Source: Trema orientale (Eukaryota > Streptophyta > Magnoliopsida > Rosales > Cannabaceae). Taken from it: a stretch of 64,000 bases of DNA. The first letter of the stretch is position 1; each line of letters opens with the position of its first letter. Under the pieces are notes generated by a model. The model worked only from the letters and a program-made list of their open reading frames with translations, was not told the DNA's origin and searched no databases. Shown piece after piece: positions 37,701 through 49,440 of this stretch. A program made the position numbers and the translations under genes. The DNA lies in NCBI GenBank assembly GCA_002914845.1, contig JXTC01000338.1, positions 182,347-246,346 on the forward strand, written 5' to 3'.

Positions 37701-39457
37701 AAAAATTCAAGAATATACTGATGATTTCAGCTTTAATAGTTTTTATCAGATTTAAATCTACAGATTAGAAAATAGTAAAAATATGTTAAATCTTGTTAAA
37801 AAAAGTCTTTTGTAGCTTTATTTTTATGTTATAATAACTTTTTTAAAGTTCTAGAATAATTAGAAATTTATACCAGAATCTAAAATTCTTTAAGTATGCA
37901 TTACAAACTGAAATTTTACAGTTTTTGGTTATGTATATTATAAAATATGATTTTATAATTGTATGATGTGAGTATTTTTTAAGACACGCAAATATGTTTT
38001 TATGGAAAATAATAACATATATTAATAAATGTAATGAATAATAATCAAAATGGATAAAAAGAGGCATGTGGTTACAACAAGGTTGAGTGGGTGGTATTTC
38101 ACTGCTAACACTAAAAGTTTTCTAAGGACCTAAGATAAGTAAATTTCACACTATATGTTTATGTAAAAAGTTATGTGCTATTATGAGATGCAATTGTGAT
38201 TATACTAATGTGTTGTTATATGTTTTGCAATATTAGATGCATTAAGTATATAAGTATATCATTAGCATGTGCATATATAATTGGACACAAAAAAAAATAT
38301 GATTTTCGATGAAATGAATTTTTTAAGGTATTATGTATCCAAAACTATATTTTAAGAAGAATATTTTCTATAGGTGGGTGTTAAGTTCTTGAAAAGAGTA
38401 TGAGCAACTGACTAATTGACCTACAGTCACTATATTAAGAACGAAGATTTGACTGCGATGCTAGTAATTATATTACGATAGTTATATGGGATCCGAATGG
38501 CTATAAGATCATATATGCTTATCATGACACCACATTTATGGTCCATCACTTCTGATAGACTTCGCATTATACTATGATGAGCTCAAATATGAAAATTTTA
38601 CGAAATGACAATGTTCATGAATAAAAATATTTTCAAAGAAAGGGATACATAGTTATGGTTCTAAAACTATACTATACATGTAACATGACATTTACTGCAT
38701 GTATGAGCTTTGCTTACTGGGTGCAAGGTCGTTTTATTTATTTAAATTTTCAAGATGAATAGTAAATTCTACCTGAGGTTGGCTGGTGTTGGCAGAATCA
38801 CTCGAATGTTTTAAAACAACATTATGTCTTGTTTTCAATCAGTATTTATTTTTGAACCAAGACTGAGTGTTTTATTTTTATGGAGTGTATGAACTTAATT
38901 TTTATTTCTAGAGTTATTTCAACTATGAAGTTAAAAAAAAATTTAAACTTTCAATAAGAAGTATTTTCTTTAGTTTAATTATGAATGGTAAGAAATAAAA
39001 AAAAAACAATTTGATCGAATCTTTTGCTTCAACTTTATAAGATGAAGATGTAAATTGACATTTTCTCAACCCAGATTTACAGAGTGTTACACTATCCGAA
39101 GTCAAACACTTCGATGATTGGAGACTTCATTAATCTCGTTGAAATAGACAATGCTACATTCTATGGCAAAATAAAGTATTCCATATTTATTTACAGAATG
39201 TGAACTTTTTATTTAGATATAACAAAATAAATAATTTAGTCTTCCACATATGAATACTTCACACGAATAATTCTTCATTACTCATTATTAGTCCTGGAAA
39301 CTTTTAGACGTTTACATAATAGAGAAAATAAATACCACATGTATATAATTAGGGCATAATATAGAATTATTAACAACAATAGATAACACTTCAATCAAAT
39401 AAACATTGTTTAAAAATGTCTAACAAAGAAACTGTTTTCTAGGGCATATTCCCAACA

Positions 39458-40345
39458 TCATCTAAATTGTTGCTTCTCTTCTATGCTTAATTGATTATGA
39501 TTATGATGAATTATTTAGGTGGCCAACTAGATGATTTTGCTTGATTTTCTATTGCTATTTAGATTTCAATAGATTCGGATATGTCTAGTTATTAATTGTA
39601 GCAAATTGTGGTTAAAATATAACTATGATGAAGAGAGCATACTAGGTTAAAATAGTTCGAGCTAATGTAACTATATCTAAGATTGACTTTCATTCCTTGC
39701 TTTAATTGAATTAATTTTTATAACTTAGTGATCGCCATTAAAGCTTGGTTCAAGTTTTTGTTCTTGAGCTTCATATTCTCCATTCATTCTCAATTATCAA
39801 AAAAGTGTTCTTTTCTTTTCTCTTTGGTTTTCATGGTGAACAATGGTAAGATAATGTTTATTTGATGATTATTGTTCTATAAAGCATATCGTTAAAGTTT
39901 AGAAACACTTATATTGAGAAATTTCTTGTGATATGCTTATGCTTCATTGTCTTTATTTTTGGACTTGTTATGAGAAATTGATGGCATTAATGATATAAAT
40001 TATTTGATGAGATAATGGGTATGGTAATGATGGTGTGCTTTTAATTGTTTTAGGTTGGGTGATTAGTGTTTGCTCGTAGAAAAGGAATGGTGGAAATTGT
40101 ATATAATTTTTATTCCTATTCTTATGATCATGAATTTGAGAGATGAGATTATGGAATTGGATAGGAACATTAAGGTTGTTTTATGCTTGAAAAGATTAAT
40201 ATTCATGATGGTTAAACTCTTGGATTAATGTGATGTTTTCAAAACTATGGCAAAATTTTCCTGGATTTGATTATGGATTAACATTGTGGTGGAATTTTGC
40301 ATTTGTTTTTCTCGTGTTTTGTTCAATGTTTTGTGTAGGTATCTA
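39458..40345 (+). repeat. Athila-like LTR remainder and leader, plus orientation
   Basis: Continues the LTR interrupted at 34452. AT-rich, non-coding. It leads into the plant-transposon ORF relic at 40346 on the same strand. I cannot place the LTR/internal boundary, and no clear primer site is seen. Confidence 0.4.
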
Positions 40346-41337
40346 ATGGCTCCCTAGAGGAAAGCACCCAGCTCTTCTTCATCCTGGGACAACAAGAAAT
40401 TTGTTTCTGCTGCAGCTAATGCGAGATACAATGCAGGGATGTTGAACAAAGAAGGTGATTCAAGAAAGGGGATTCGAGCTCAATCTTGGGGATTTCCCAG
40501 AGTTTCATCATATCGTCAACAACAGAGGATGGTAACAATTTTGCCGACAACCAGAGTTTGGCATAAAACCCATTGCTAGGGAGTTCTATGCCAATGCATT
40601 TGAGCATGAGGAAAGGCACACCAGAGTAAGGGGCAAGGTAGTAGTATTTGACTAGACCACTATCAATCAACTCTAAAGGCTCTAAGACATAGAGGATGAT
40701 GAATTCCATGAGTATGCTGCCAGTATTGAGAGTCTTGATGAGGTGACTACCACTATTGCACATTCAGGAGCTGAGTGGACTCTGTTAGGCACCACACCTA
40801 GATCATTGAAGACCAAAAATTTGAAGAACGATGCTCAGGCGTGGAACTATTTCATCCAAGATCGTTTTATGCCGAGCAAGCATTTGAGTGATGTGACCAA
40901 ATATAGGGCTATCCTTATGCATTATATCATGAAGGGGAATTCCATTTATGCGGGAGAGTTACTTTCGCCAATAACATGGTAGGAGTCTGAGGAGTTTTGA
41001 AGGGAATTTATTTCCCCAGCATGATTACTCAGCTGTGTAAGAAAGTTGGACTCACTTGGACACCTTCAGACAAAGTGGTGACTACTATGGGTTCATTGGA
41101 CAAGGTTCATTAGGAACTATTGCCCCTGCTCGTGCCTAGTGCACAACTACACCCTTGACCGTGACTGCTTGCCTTGACTGTTTGGAGAACTAGTACCAGA
41201 CCCTGATCAATATGATGGAGCAGATGTTTTAGTCAATGGCTTCACATGTAAGGGCTGATTGGGAGCAATTCTCTACCATGCTACCATATCCAGGAGGAGG
41301 AGGTGACATGTCTACTCAGGAAGAGGATGAGGAGTGA
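40346..41337 (+). pseudogene. Athila-type 'putative plant transposon protein' ORF, broken
   Basis: Starts ATG GCT CCC TAG, that is 'MAP' then a stop, followed by 'RKAPSSSSSWDNKKFVSAAA' and 'NARYNAGMLNKEG'. After frameshifts comes 'GAEWTLLGTTPRSLKTKNLK', 'AWNYFIQDRFMPSKHLSDVT' and 'YRAILMHYIMKGNSIYAGEL'. This order (KFVSA...RY, then GAEW...LK...W..FI..R..P..H.S.VT..RAIL...I..G.SI..G) is characteristic of the protein family annotated as putative plant transposon protein in Athila-like elements. It ends 'GGGGDMSTQEEDEE' and a stop at 41337. Its biochemical role is unknown. Downstream at 41405-41441 are two G-rich motifs (GTGGGGGACAATG and GAGGGGGTGGAT) usual in the 3' internal part of these elements. 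Confidence 0.75.
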
Positions 41338-41404
41338 CATTGACTCTAGAGGGTCCAGATAGTCTTTTTATCTTTCTTTACTTTCTCTGTACTATTTTAT
41401 ACGT

Positions 41405-41441
41405 GGGGGACAATGTATAGATTAAGTATGAGGGGGTGGAT
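41405..41441 (+). promoter_or_regulatory. G-rich tract of the Athila 3' internal region (polypurine-like)
   Basis: GTGGGGGACAATG and GTATGAGGGGGTGGAT resemble the conserved 'agtgtgggggtgg' block downstream of the last ORF in plant Athila-type elements. The same kind of block lies on the minus strand at about 44779-44800 in the neighbouring element. Confidence 0.45.
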
Positions 41442-41512
41442 AACTTACTGCTTTTTTATCTTTTTGTGTTTATGTATTTTTATTTTTCTTGTGTCTTTCT
41501 TCTTTGTGTTTT

Positions 41513-41624
41513 TTTATGTGTATTTCTTCTTTGTACTAGACTTGCTAAGTTAGTTAATAGGAGGTAATCTTAAATGTTAATTTAATTTTGGACGTTTATT
41601 TCCAACGATTAAACGTTTTTCATT
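41513..41624 (+). repeat. terminal 112 bp of an Athila-like LTR, plus orientation
   Basis: The reverse complement of this segment matches 45922 onward (GTTGGAAATAAACGTCCAAA in both) over about 100 bp and ends CATTTATCA, the expected LTR end. It follows the plus-strand element's internal region directly, so most of that element's 3' LTR is deleted. Confidence 0.7.
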
Positions 41625-41870
41625 TATCACTCTTATCCATAGAAACTAGGTAATAATTAAGATGAAATCATAAAATTTAACTAATTATGTATGTTATTCT
41701 CTATACATATGACTCAAGCTAGTGTGCATATAAAAGTGAGTACAATTATAATAAAAATATATTAACCATAGAATAGAAATCAAAGATCATCATTAGCACT
41801 TGTCATCTATCAAACTATAAGAGTTAACATTCATTCTCATTACAAAAGCTAGAAAGATACCTAAGACAGC

Positions 41871-43316
41871 GGCAAGAAGGGTCAATCTATAGAGATTGGA
41901 TTTTAGATTAGTTGTTAAATACCAAAATTATCATAACCTAATTTTATCTAGGCATCAAAACTAAATGAATTTAAAATAAAATAAATAAAAATAAAGAAAA
42001 AAAGAATTACGTAAATAAAATATGAAAATTATTGTGCACTGATGTACTAAGGACATGATTTCCCTTAATTACTCCTAAATTCATCAAATTAAGCAATTAC
42101 TAGACTAATTCCAATAAATTTATTAATCAAGGGACCTAATCTATTCTCATTCCCTCTCTCGAGTGCCAAATGAGATAATATGCCTAAGTACCCAAGTTGA
42201 TATCTTTGTCTAACCTAGTTCTCTAAGTACTCATTAAGTTTTAGCTCTTAAGAATTTCTTAATTTGATTATCTAGGTGTTGATCTTCTCTTGGTCTCACA
42301 ACAACCTAAACTATGTTTCTCAATTCTAGTTTATGAAATCAAACTCTCTCAAGGACCAAAATCACAACCTAAGTTCAACTAATTCATTGACCACATAAAT
42401 TACTGGCAATAAGCAAGGAGAAATATAAATGAATTGACAATGGAAAATAAGCCAACAATTAATAAAATATGCAAAATAAAGTATAAAAAGTGTACATCAA
42501 ATCCTAAGACAAAGAATTAATCCAAGCATAATAGAATCCATGGCTAATCTCATAAAGAATTTCGTAATTCCAAACAAATTATACACTATGCCCAATACAA
42601 AATTCAAATGAGATTAGGGTGAGAAAGAGGAAGAGAAAACTCTTTTGTGGAGGTAGAAATTCAAGCCTTCAATTCTTTAAGTATCTCTCTCAAGTATCAT
42701 CTCCAAATTTCAGCTCCAAAGCACTCTCCCTTTAGGTATTTTTAGCTCTCAAAAGTGTGCCTCTTCTCTAACTCTCCACACCTTGAAATAGAGGCTAAAA
42801 TGTGTATTTAAAGGGTACTAAGGTGACCAAAGAAAGGGAGAAATCTGACCATCTATTGGTATTAGATCAAGGCCAAAAATGACCCTTAAAGTCTGCCAAA
42901 AACGAGTGGACACATGGCTACAAAATGGAGAAAGCGTGGTTTATGCGTGTGCTGAAAAATGAACTCGCACCGCGGTGCCTATTTCTGGCACCGCGGCACC
43001 AGTGTTTCGGGTGCTGAGGCACCGTAGCACCAGTGCTCTGAAGCTGAGGCATCGTAGCACCCATTTTTGGGTACCATAGCACCTAGCTACTAGTCCAGTT
43101 GAGTTTTTTAGTTCTCTTCGATGCTCCGGGCCTCGTTTCGGCTATTAATGGCTTCATAAGCTTCTCCTTTTTGGTGCCAAATATACACTAAGTCTCAATT
43201 TCTTATGTTATACAATAAAACCACAAAACAACGTTAAAACAATACAAATGCTTGAGAATTTACAATTATTTGAACTTGGAGAATACTTGATCTGTAAGTA
43301 AAATACACACTCGTCA
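41871..43316 (-). repeat. 3' LTR of Athila-like element (minus strand), outer end missing
   Basis: Collinear with the LTR at 45922-47497 from GAGATTGGATTTTAGATTAG to the end ACACACTCGTCA. The first about 145 bp (plus-strand left) are absent; 41625-41870 shows no match to them. It contains the GC-rich palindromic block at 42967-43085. Confidence 0.8.
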
Positions 43317-45627
43317 AATACCTTCAAACTCAAATGTTTGTTTGTCCTCAAGCAAAATAAAAGAAAGAAGAAAATAAACACAAATCATGTACTAAAAACA
43401 CAAATGACAAAGTGTGAGTTTTGTATCGAATCAACGACTACGCAAGTATTTCCGAAGTCACAAAACACTCTAAGTTCAAATGAAAGGCAACGACTGAAAG
43501 TATCTAGAATTTTAGCATCAAATATCGATTTTATTCCACTCAAGACTCTCTCATGAAAGTGTATGCATAATCAATCTCACTTAACTAAATGAACTTCGGA
43601 TAAACTTATGTGCTTAGGAGACTATGAGTTATATCTAGATAATGCAATATAGAATTACTATAAGCCCATTTTCCAAGTCACTCTCCATTAGTGTAGGTTA
43701 TAGTGTCATTGAAGATCAAGAGATCTTTTAAAGGTCATATTGTAAGGCTAGGGTGAAAGGTATGTAAGAAGAGTAATTTTCGGCTCAGATCACCCTAAGT
43801 ATGCATCACAACTCATGGATCTTGCATAATTCTCGAGAAAATTTACTCACCAATCTCCCCATTGTATTATTTTTCTTCCTTTAACTCTTCCCACAACAAG
43901 TTTATTCACCAAAAATAAAAAATCAAGCACAATCCTTTATTCATTTTTCTCTTTTTTTCTTTTTTTTTTTTCTTTTTTTTTAACAAGATAAGGATTGTGA
44001 TAAAAAAAAAAAAGAGAAATATAAACTTCTCCCTCAAATTCAAAACCAATATTGTCCTCAATGTTGAAAAGAATAGAAGGTTCTCTCCTTTCTTTCGTTG
44101 ATATCAAACCAATCTACTAATAGTTCTCCAAGTACAACCCAAACTTATATTTACACTCAATGAATTATGCCAGAGTGTAATACAATCATGCCTATTGATG
44201 ATAAGTTTAGGAAATAAAAATTAATTTGGTAGTTTAGATGCACTTGTAAAGATGATAGAGGAAATATGTCAAATAGGCTCAAGAGGGGTTAACTAGGGAT
44301 AAAACTTTCAAGCGTTAGCTTCAAAGGCTCAAACAATCTAAAGAAATGCCTAAATCTTCTCTCTTCAATGATACTTAACCAAGGATTTTGCCTCAAATAA
44401 TATTCAAATAGGTTCTAGAGCCCATGAGATATCATAACCTAATTAATGCACATAAGTATTCTCTAAAGCTCAAATTAGTCAAATACTCATGATTCATGAT
44501 ACTCAAATGTAAAGAATCAAGAGTAAAATTCAACTAATGTGAGTCAAGCACACAGATAATTTAATGAATTATATTTCAAAAGACCTAAAGAATACTAAGT
44601 GACTATACTCATCATCAATATCAAGTCATCTCATCCTATCAAAACTCACAACTTATTCAAAACAATTAAAGAAAAGCAAGTAAAAATATTTATGAAAGAC
44701 ACAAGTTATAGAAGGAAAAGTCATAACCACCAATACGTAAACTACGCCAAAAGCCAACAAATAATCAACCAATAAGTGTCCCCACCCCCAAACTTACAAT
44801 CAATAATATTCAAACCAATTAAGCACAAAGAGGTGAGAAAACGTACCTAAGAGGCGAGACATCTCACCTCCAAGTTTGGTGGTGACAGTGGTGCTCCAGG
44901 CATAGTAGCTCTAACTTAAGGTGGCGGGACATTCCTCCATGCCTCATGGCTTTATACTCAAATATGTACAAATTAGAAGCTCGCCAAAGATCGGTGCCTC
45001 TGCCCATATTACGTGTCGTACAATACGATGTATGGGTCTTGGTTTCGAATGCCCTCAAGCTTGGTGATATATGGAAATGATCGGCACGTACACTCAACTT
45101 AATTCAACTATAGCATATATGCATGGTGGGCTTCAATGACCGGTGCTAGAGGCGGTGGAGGAGGTTTTGGCCTCATAAGATCATCATAAAAATGAGCTTT
45201 AATAGCTAGTAGCATAATAACTTGGATCTTAAAAGGTTAAGATTCGTAAGTATTATTTTGAACCTCCTCCACACTTGAGTAGTCATCATCGAACAACCAA
45301 AGATCCTCCTACTTATGTCTGTCTTCTCTCAGCTCATAATCATATATATCTTGTGCATCCTTTAGCACTATATCTATTCTCTCCAACTTCTCTATACGGA
45401 ACCTTCTTTCCTCTGAAAATTGGGCAACTAGCTCTTCAAGGCTGAGAGAAGACTCCGCTTGATGATGAGCAGTGTCAAACCATGGCGCTAGAATGTTAGA
45501 ATATCATGTAAACCGAGGTGGCTTAGTGGATAATTATTCCAACTCCGATAATCAAAACTGGCCATGTCTTTCAATAACTAGTAGGCTTTGTTAGCAGATA
45601 ATTAGTGGTACCATATCCTCTTTCTAC
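43317..45627 (-). other. internal region of the minus-strand Athila-like element, mostly non-coding
   Basis: The minus strand has a G-rich block AAGTTTGGGGGTGGGGACAC at about 44779-44800, typical of the region downstream of the last ORF. Between it and 45627 there are broken frames with no clear domain ('FSEERRFRIEKLERIDIVLK' near 45400 looks like a gag-proximal coiled segment). Protease, RT and integrase are absent, so the element is a large deletion derivative. Confidence 0.5.
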
Positions 45628-45780
45628 TCACATTCTTGTTTCAGGCCATAAGTTGTCGAGGAAGATTTGTAATTGACACTCCCGAGAGAAGCCATGATGA
45701 GGAAACATCGTGAGCAACTCTTTGTATCTCCACCGTGTATAATAAAATAGCTCATGGACTCGTTGAGTAAATCGTAATCG
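45628..45780 (-). pseudogene. Athila-type gag fragment
   Basis: Minus-strand reading gives 'RLRFTQRVHELFYYTRWRYK', then 'ELLTMFPHHGFSRE' and 'LQIFLDNLWPETRM', then a stop. This matches the retrotransposon gag pattern W-x-R-[FY]-K-x-L-L...P-H-H-G-F...Q-x-F-x-x-x-L-x-P-x-T-R. Only about 50 residues remain. It lies about 120 bp downstream of the primer site, much closer than in a complete element, so sequence upstream of it has been lost. Confidence 0.7.
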
Positions 45781-45899
45781 ATCTACCGTTTCCAAGTACC
45801 TTACAAAATAAACATAAAGAAAATAAAAATAAAAATAAACGCCTATATTAAAATTAAGCTACATACTTCTGATATTAGCAATAATCTAAAAATGCCAAT

Positions 45900-45918
45900 C
45901 GCCGGCAACGGCGCCAAA
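45900..45918 (-). promoter_or_regulatory. primer binding site of Athila type
   Basis: Minus strand reads TTTGGCGCCGTTGCCGGCG, four bases inside the LTR end. TGGCGCCGTTGCCGGGGA is the conserved Athila primer site, generally assigned to tRNA-Asp. Confidence 0.85.
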
Positions 45919-45921
45919 TTT

Positions 45922-47497
45922 TGATAATTGAAAAATGTTTAGCCGTTGGAAATAAACGTCCAAAATCAAATTAATATTTATAATTACGTCCAATTAACTA
46001 ACCTAGCAACTTTAGTAAAACTTAGAATTAATTAGTATAGCAATAAGAAAGGTAGATCCACAGAGATTGGATTTTAGATTAGTTGTTAAGTACCAAAATT
46101 ATCATAATCTAATTTTATCTAGGCATTAAAACTAAATGAATTTAAAATAAAATGAATAAAAATAAAGATAAAAAAATTATGTCAATAAAATATGGAAATT
46201 AATGTGTACTGATGTACCAAGGACATGATTTCCCCTAATTACTCCTAAATTCATCATATTAAGCAATTACTAGACTAATTCCAATAAATTCACTAATCAA
46301 GGGACCTAAACTAACCTCATTCCCTCTCTCAAGTGCCAAATAAGATAAGATGCCTAAGTACCCAAGTTAGTATCTCTATCTAACTCGGTTCTCTAAGCAC
46401 TCATTAAGTTTTAGCCCTTAAGAACTTCCTAATTTGATTATCTAGGTGTTAATCTCCTTTCGATCTCACAACAATTTAAACTATGTTTCTCAATTCTGGT
46501 TTATGAAATCAAACTCTCTCAAGTATCAAAATCACAACCTAAGTTTAACTAATTCATTAGCGATAAATTAAAGGCAATAAACAAGGAGAAACATAAATGA
46601 ATTCACAATGGAAAATAAGCTAACAATTAACAAAATATGCAAAATAAAATATAAAAAGGGTACATCAAATCCTAAGATAGAGAATCAATCCAAGCATAAT
46701 AGAATCCATGGCTAATCTCATAAAGAATTTTATAATTCCAAACAAATTGTATATTACGCTTGATACAAACTTCAAATGAGATTATGGTGACAAAGAGGAA
46801 GAGAAAACTCTTTTGTAGAGGAAGAACTTCAAGCCTTCAATTCTTCAAGCATCTCTCTCAAGCATCCTCTCCAAATTTCAACTCCAAAGGTCTCTCTCTC
46901 TAGGTATTTTCAACTTTCAAAAGTGTGCCTCCTCTCTAACTCACCATACTTTAAAATGGAGGCTAAAGAATGTATTTAAAGGGTACTATGATGACCTAAA
47001 AAAGAGAAAAATCTAACCATCTATTGGTGTTAAATCAAGAGCCAAAAATGGCCCTTAAAGTCTGCCAAAAATGAGTGGAAACGTGGCTACAAAATGGAGA
47101 AAATGTAGCTTGTGCACGTACTAAAAAATGAACTAGAACTGCGGTGCCCATTTCTGGCACTGTGGCACCAGTGTTTCTGGTGCTGAGGCACTACGGTGCC
47201 ACTTTTTGGGCACCGCGGTGCTAGTGCTCTGGAGCTAAGGCATCGAGTGCCTATTTTTTGGCACTGCGATGCCTAGCTGCTGGTCCAGTTGAGCTTTTTA
47301 GCTCTCTTTGATTCTTCGGACATCGTTTCAGCTTCATAAACTTCTCCTTCTTAGGGCCAAATATACACTAAGCCTCAATTTCTTATTTTCTATAATAAAA
47401 ATACAAAATAACATTAAAACAACACAAATGCTTGAGAACTTATAATTCTTTTGAACTTAGAGAATACTTGATTTATGATTAAAGTACACACTCATCA
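45922..47497 (-). repeat. 5' LTR of Athila-like element (minus strand)
   Basis: 1576 bp, starting TGATAATTG and ending CACTCATCA on the plus strand, with the primer site next to its left end. The block at 47141-47285 has several GC-rich words including the 12-base palindrome GCACCGCGGTGC at 47210-47221. Confidence 0.85.
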
Positions 47498-48680
47498 AAG
47501 AGCTAAGAGTTAGAACTTTTCTAGAGGTCTTTTGAGGTAAACGTCCAATTGAGTTATCCTGAAAAATGTTAGAAGCACTTAGGTTTTTGAGCACTAAAGC
47601 TAAATCAGCTAGTTCCCTTGATTGATGTCTAAGGATATCCTCCTAGTAGCCGACTTGAGCTTATATATAAACGTTTTTATTTGGTTAAGCACATATTATT
47701 TTCATCTAGCCTAAAACACTTATATCTTACACTTTGTTCTATGTATGAGTAGAGTAAAGGATATTAGGACAATGCTTTAAATATATCAGGTTAAGAAAAA
47801 AAAAAAAAAACAAGTGTGGGAGGAAGTTAATAGTTATTAGTTAAGGGAGGTATAGGAAAGAAAATAAGAGAGTTGCTCAAATAAATTTAAAAAGAGGAGA
47901 TTGAATTATAAAACAAAATAGAGAAAAAAAAATTATTATCATCTTTATTTCTACATTAGTGAATAAAAAATTTATTTCCTTATATTATGTAATTCTGTAA
48001 GTAATTTCTCTTAAGGATATTTGAAAGATTGGTTAGAATGAAGAAAGATCTAACGTATTATGTTTGGCCTTATTTTTATGTGTTTCATTGAAGTTGATGG
48101 TGTGTTTATTGCAAATTTTTAGATGTCTCTACTCTATGAAATATATAGAATCTTTTGTGTATCATATACTTTATTTTTTATAACCTTTTAATGAAACTAA
48201 AACTCAAAATTGACCATTTTTTCTTTGAGAAATAATTACACAAATATTTTTAGAACATAACGCCTCAGTAGTAAAAATCTAATAAATGTTGTAACTGAAG
48301 GAGTTAAAAAAAAAAAAACAAAAGACACCACAATACTTCTGCTTATGCTATGCATACATGATGATAATGAAATACTGATATACATGTCCATATACTCCAT
48401 GCATAATTTACTGAAAATGTAAGGTATATAGATATCATAACTTACACATAATACTTATTTCTCTTGTTGCAATTGAGTAGTTTACTTACTTTGTTTCCAA
48501 GCTTTTATTTTTTCACTCGTGAAATGCTCTTTACTAATGGTATAATTGACGTCTCCCTAACAATTTACCAATAATATACTGATAACTTTTTGAAATTAGA
48601 GTTATTTTGTGGCTAAATGCATTTTAGTTTCCTATATCCTTGTTAAAATAATTTAATTTTAGTTGCATTTTAATCAATTT
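47498..48680. other. gene-poor AT-rich stretch
   Basis: No gene, LTR end or inverted repeat that I can recognise. Contains A/T homopolymer runs only. Confidence 0.4.
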
Positions 48681-49440
48681 TTATTTTATTTTATTTTTAT
48701 TTTATTATATGTTTTGTGTAGGTTAAATGGCGAAAAATGGCAAAAATGGAGGAAAAAGAGCATTAAAGTTATTTTATAATTAATTTTAGTTAAAATTACT
48801 TAAAGAAATGATCGGTTATTGAACTTCACTTGCGCGACTAAAAAAAGGAAGTGAAATCGCCATTCCAACCATCCGATCAACTTCTAATTGCCCCAAATTG
48901 AACGTGAGTACACGCGGACACAGAAGTGAGTGAGGGAGCAAGCGCATGCCCACCTGACAACTATTATCAACCGCACACTTGCCCTCCCTTAGATCCATTG
49001 CCTCGTGAATCATCGTCCACTCATGCAATCATCTGCTCCAGCTGTTCTCATGTTGACACATCACCGTAACACTTTCTACCCAATAATCATTTACCACGTG
49101 GATCCCAATTATATCTGAAGTACAGTTGCAGCTGATTTGGACACACCAAATCCCTTGGAACTAGACCCTTGCATTGGATTAGGTGTTTTGCGTCTCCGTG
49201 CACCTGCGAATTTGGACCAGTAATTTCGTGACTTGCAATCTAGCCTTTTCATTCAGCTAATCAAGCGAAGCCATATGGATCATACTAGTTCCCTTAAGCT
49301 ATTTGCACTTCCTTTCTATCACATCGGATCATGAGCGTCAGTTTACTCTTTATTATTAGATTAGATCCTAGCCATCTGTTTTGTTAATCAAACGGCTCAA
49401 AATCAAGAGAACTCCTTCTAACATTTTCAACTAGGTTTTT
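48681..49440. other. moderately GC-rich non-coding segment, possibly an LTR relic
   Basis: Starts after GTTTTGTGTAGGTTAAATGG and AAATGGCAAAAATGGAGG, phrases seen at the edges of plant LTR elements. It is followed by 600 bp of mixed composition with no long frame. I cannot find a partner copy in the window. Confidence 0.25.

Larger units (their letters stand above)
35569..39091 (+). mobile_element. second 3.5 kb solo LTR (3523 bp), inside LTR E
   Basis: Begins TATAACATC (TG mutated to TA) and ends GAGTGTTACA. Flanks are CTATA (35564-35568) and CTATC (39092-39096). The empty site in other copies of the LTR reads TTTCTATCCGAAG, so the left copy has one change. A TATA box TATAAATAG lies at 36715-36723, followed by a pyrimidine-rich start region, giving plus orientation. 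No coding region or second LTR is visible. Two adjacent tandem duplications lie at about 37486-37700. Confidence 0.7.
34453..39457 (-). repeat. solo copia LTR (LTR E), split by a 3.5 kb insertion
   Basis: Same family as LTRs A-D. It starts TACTGGAAATTTTG (TG mutated to TA) and ends CATATTCCCAACA. TCATC flanks it at 34448-34452 and 39458-39462. No internal region or primer site is attached, so it is a solo LTR. Without the insertion at 35569-39091 it is about 1477 bp. Roughly 180 bp are missing near its left end, where GGAATTGG joins GCACCTTCTTG directly. Confidence 0.8.

Noticed and set aside
40416..40763. 115-codon minus-strand open frame
   Set aside because: Antisense to the plus-strand Athila-type ORF relic, which carries the recognisable family motifs.
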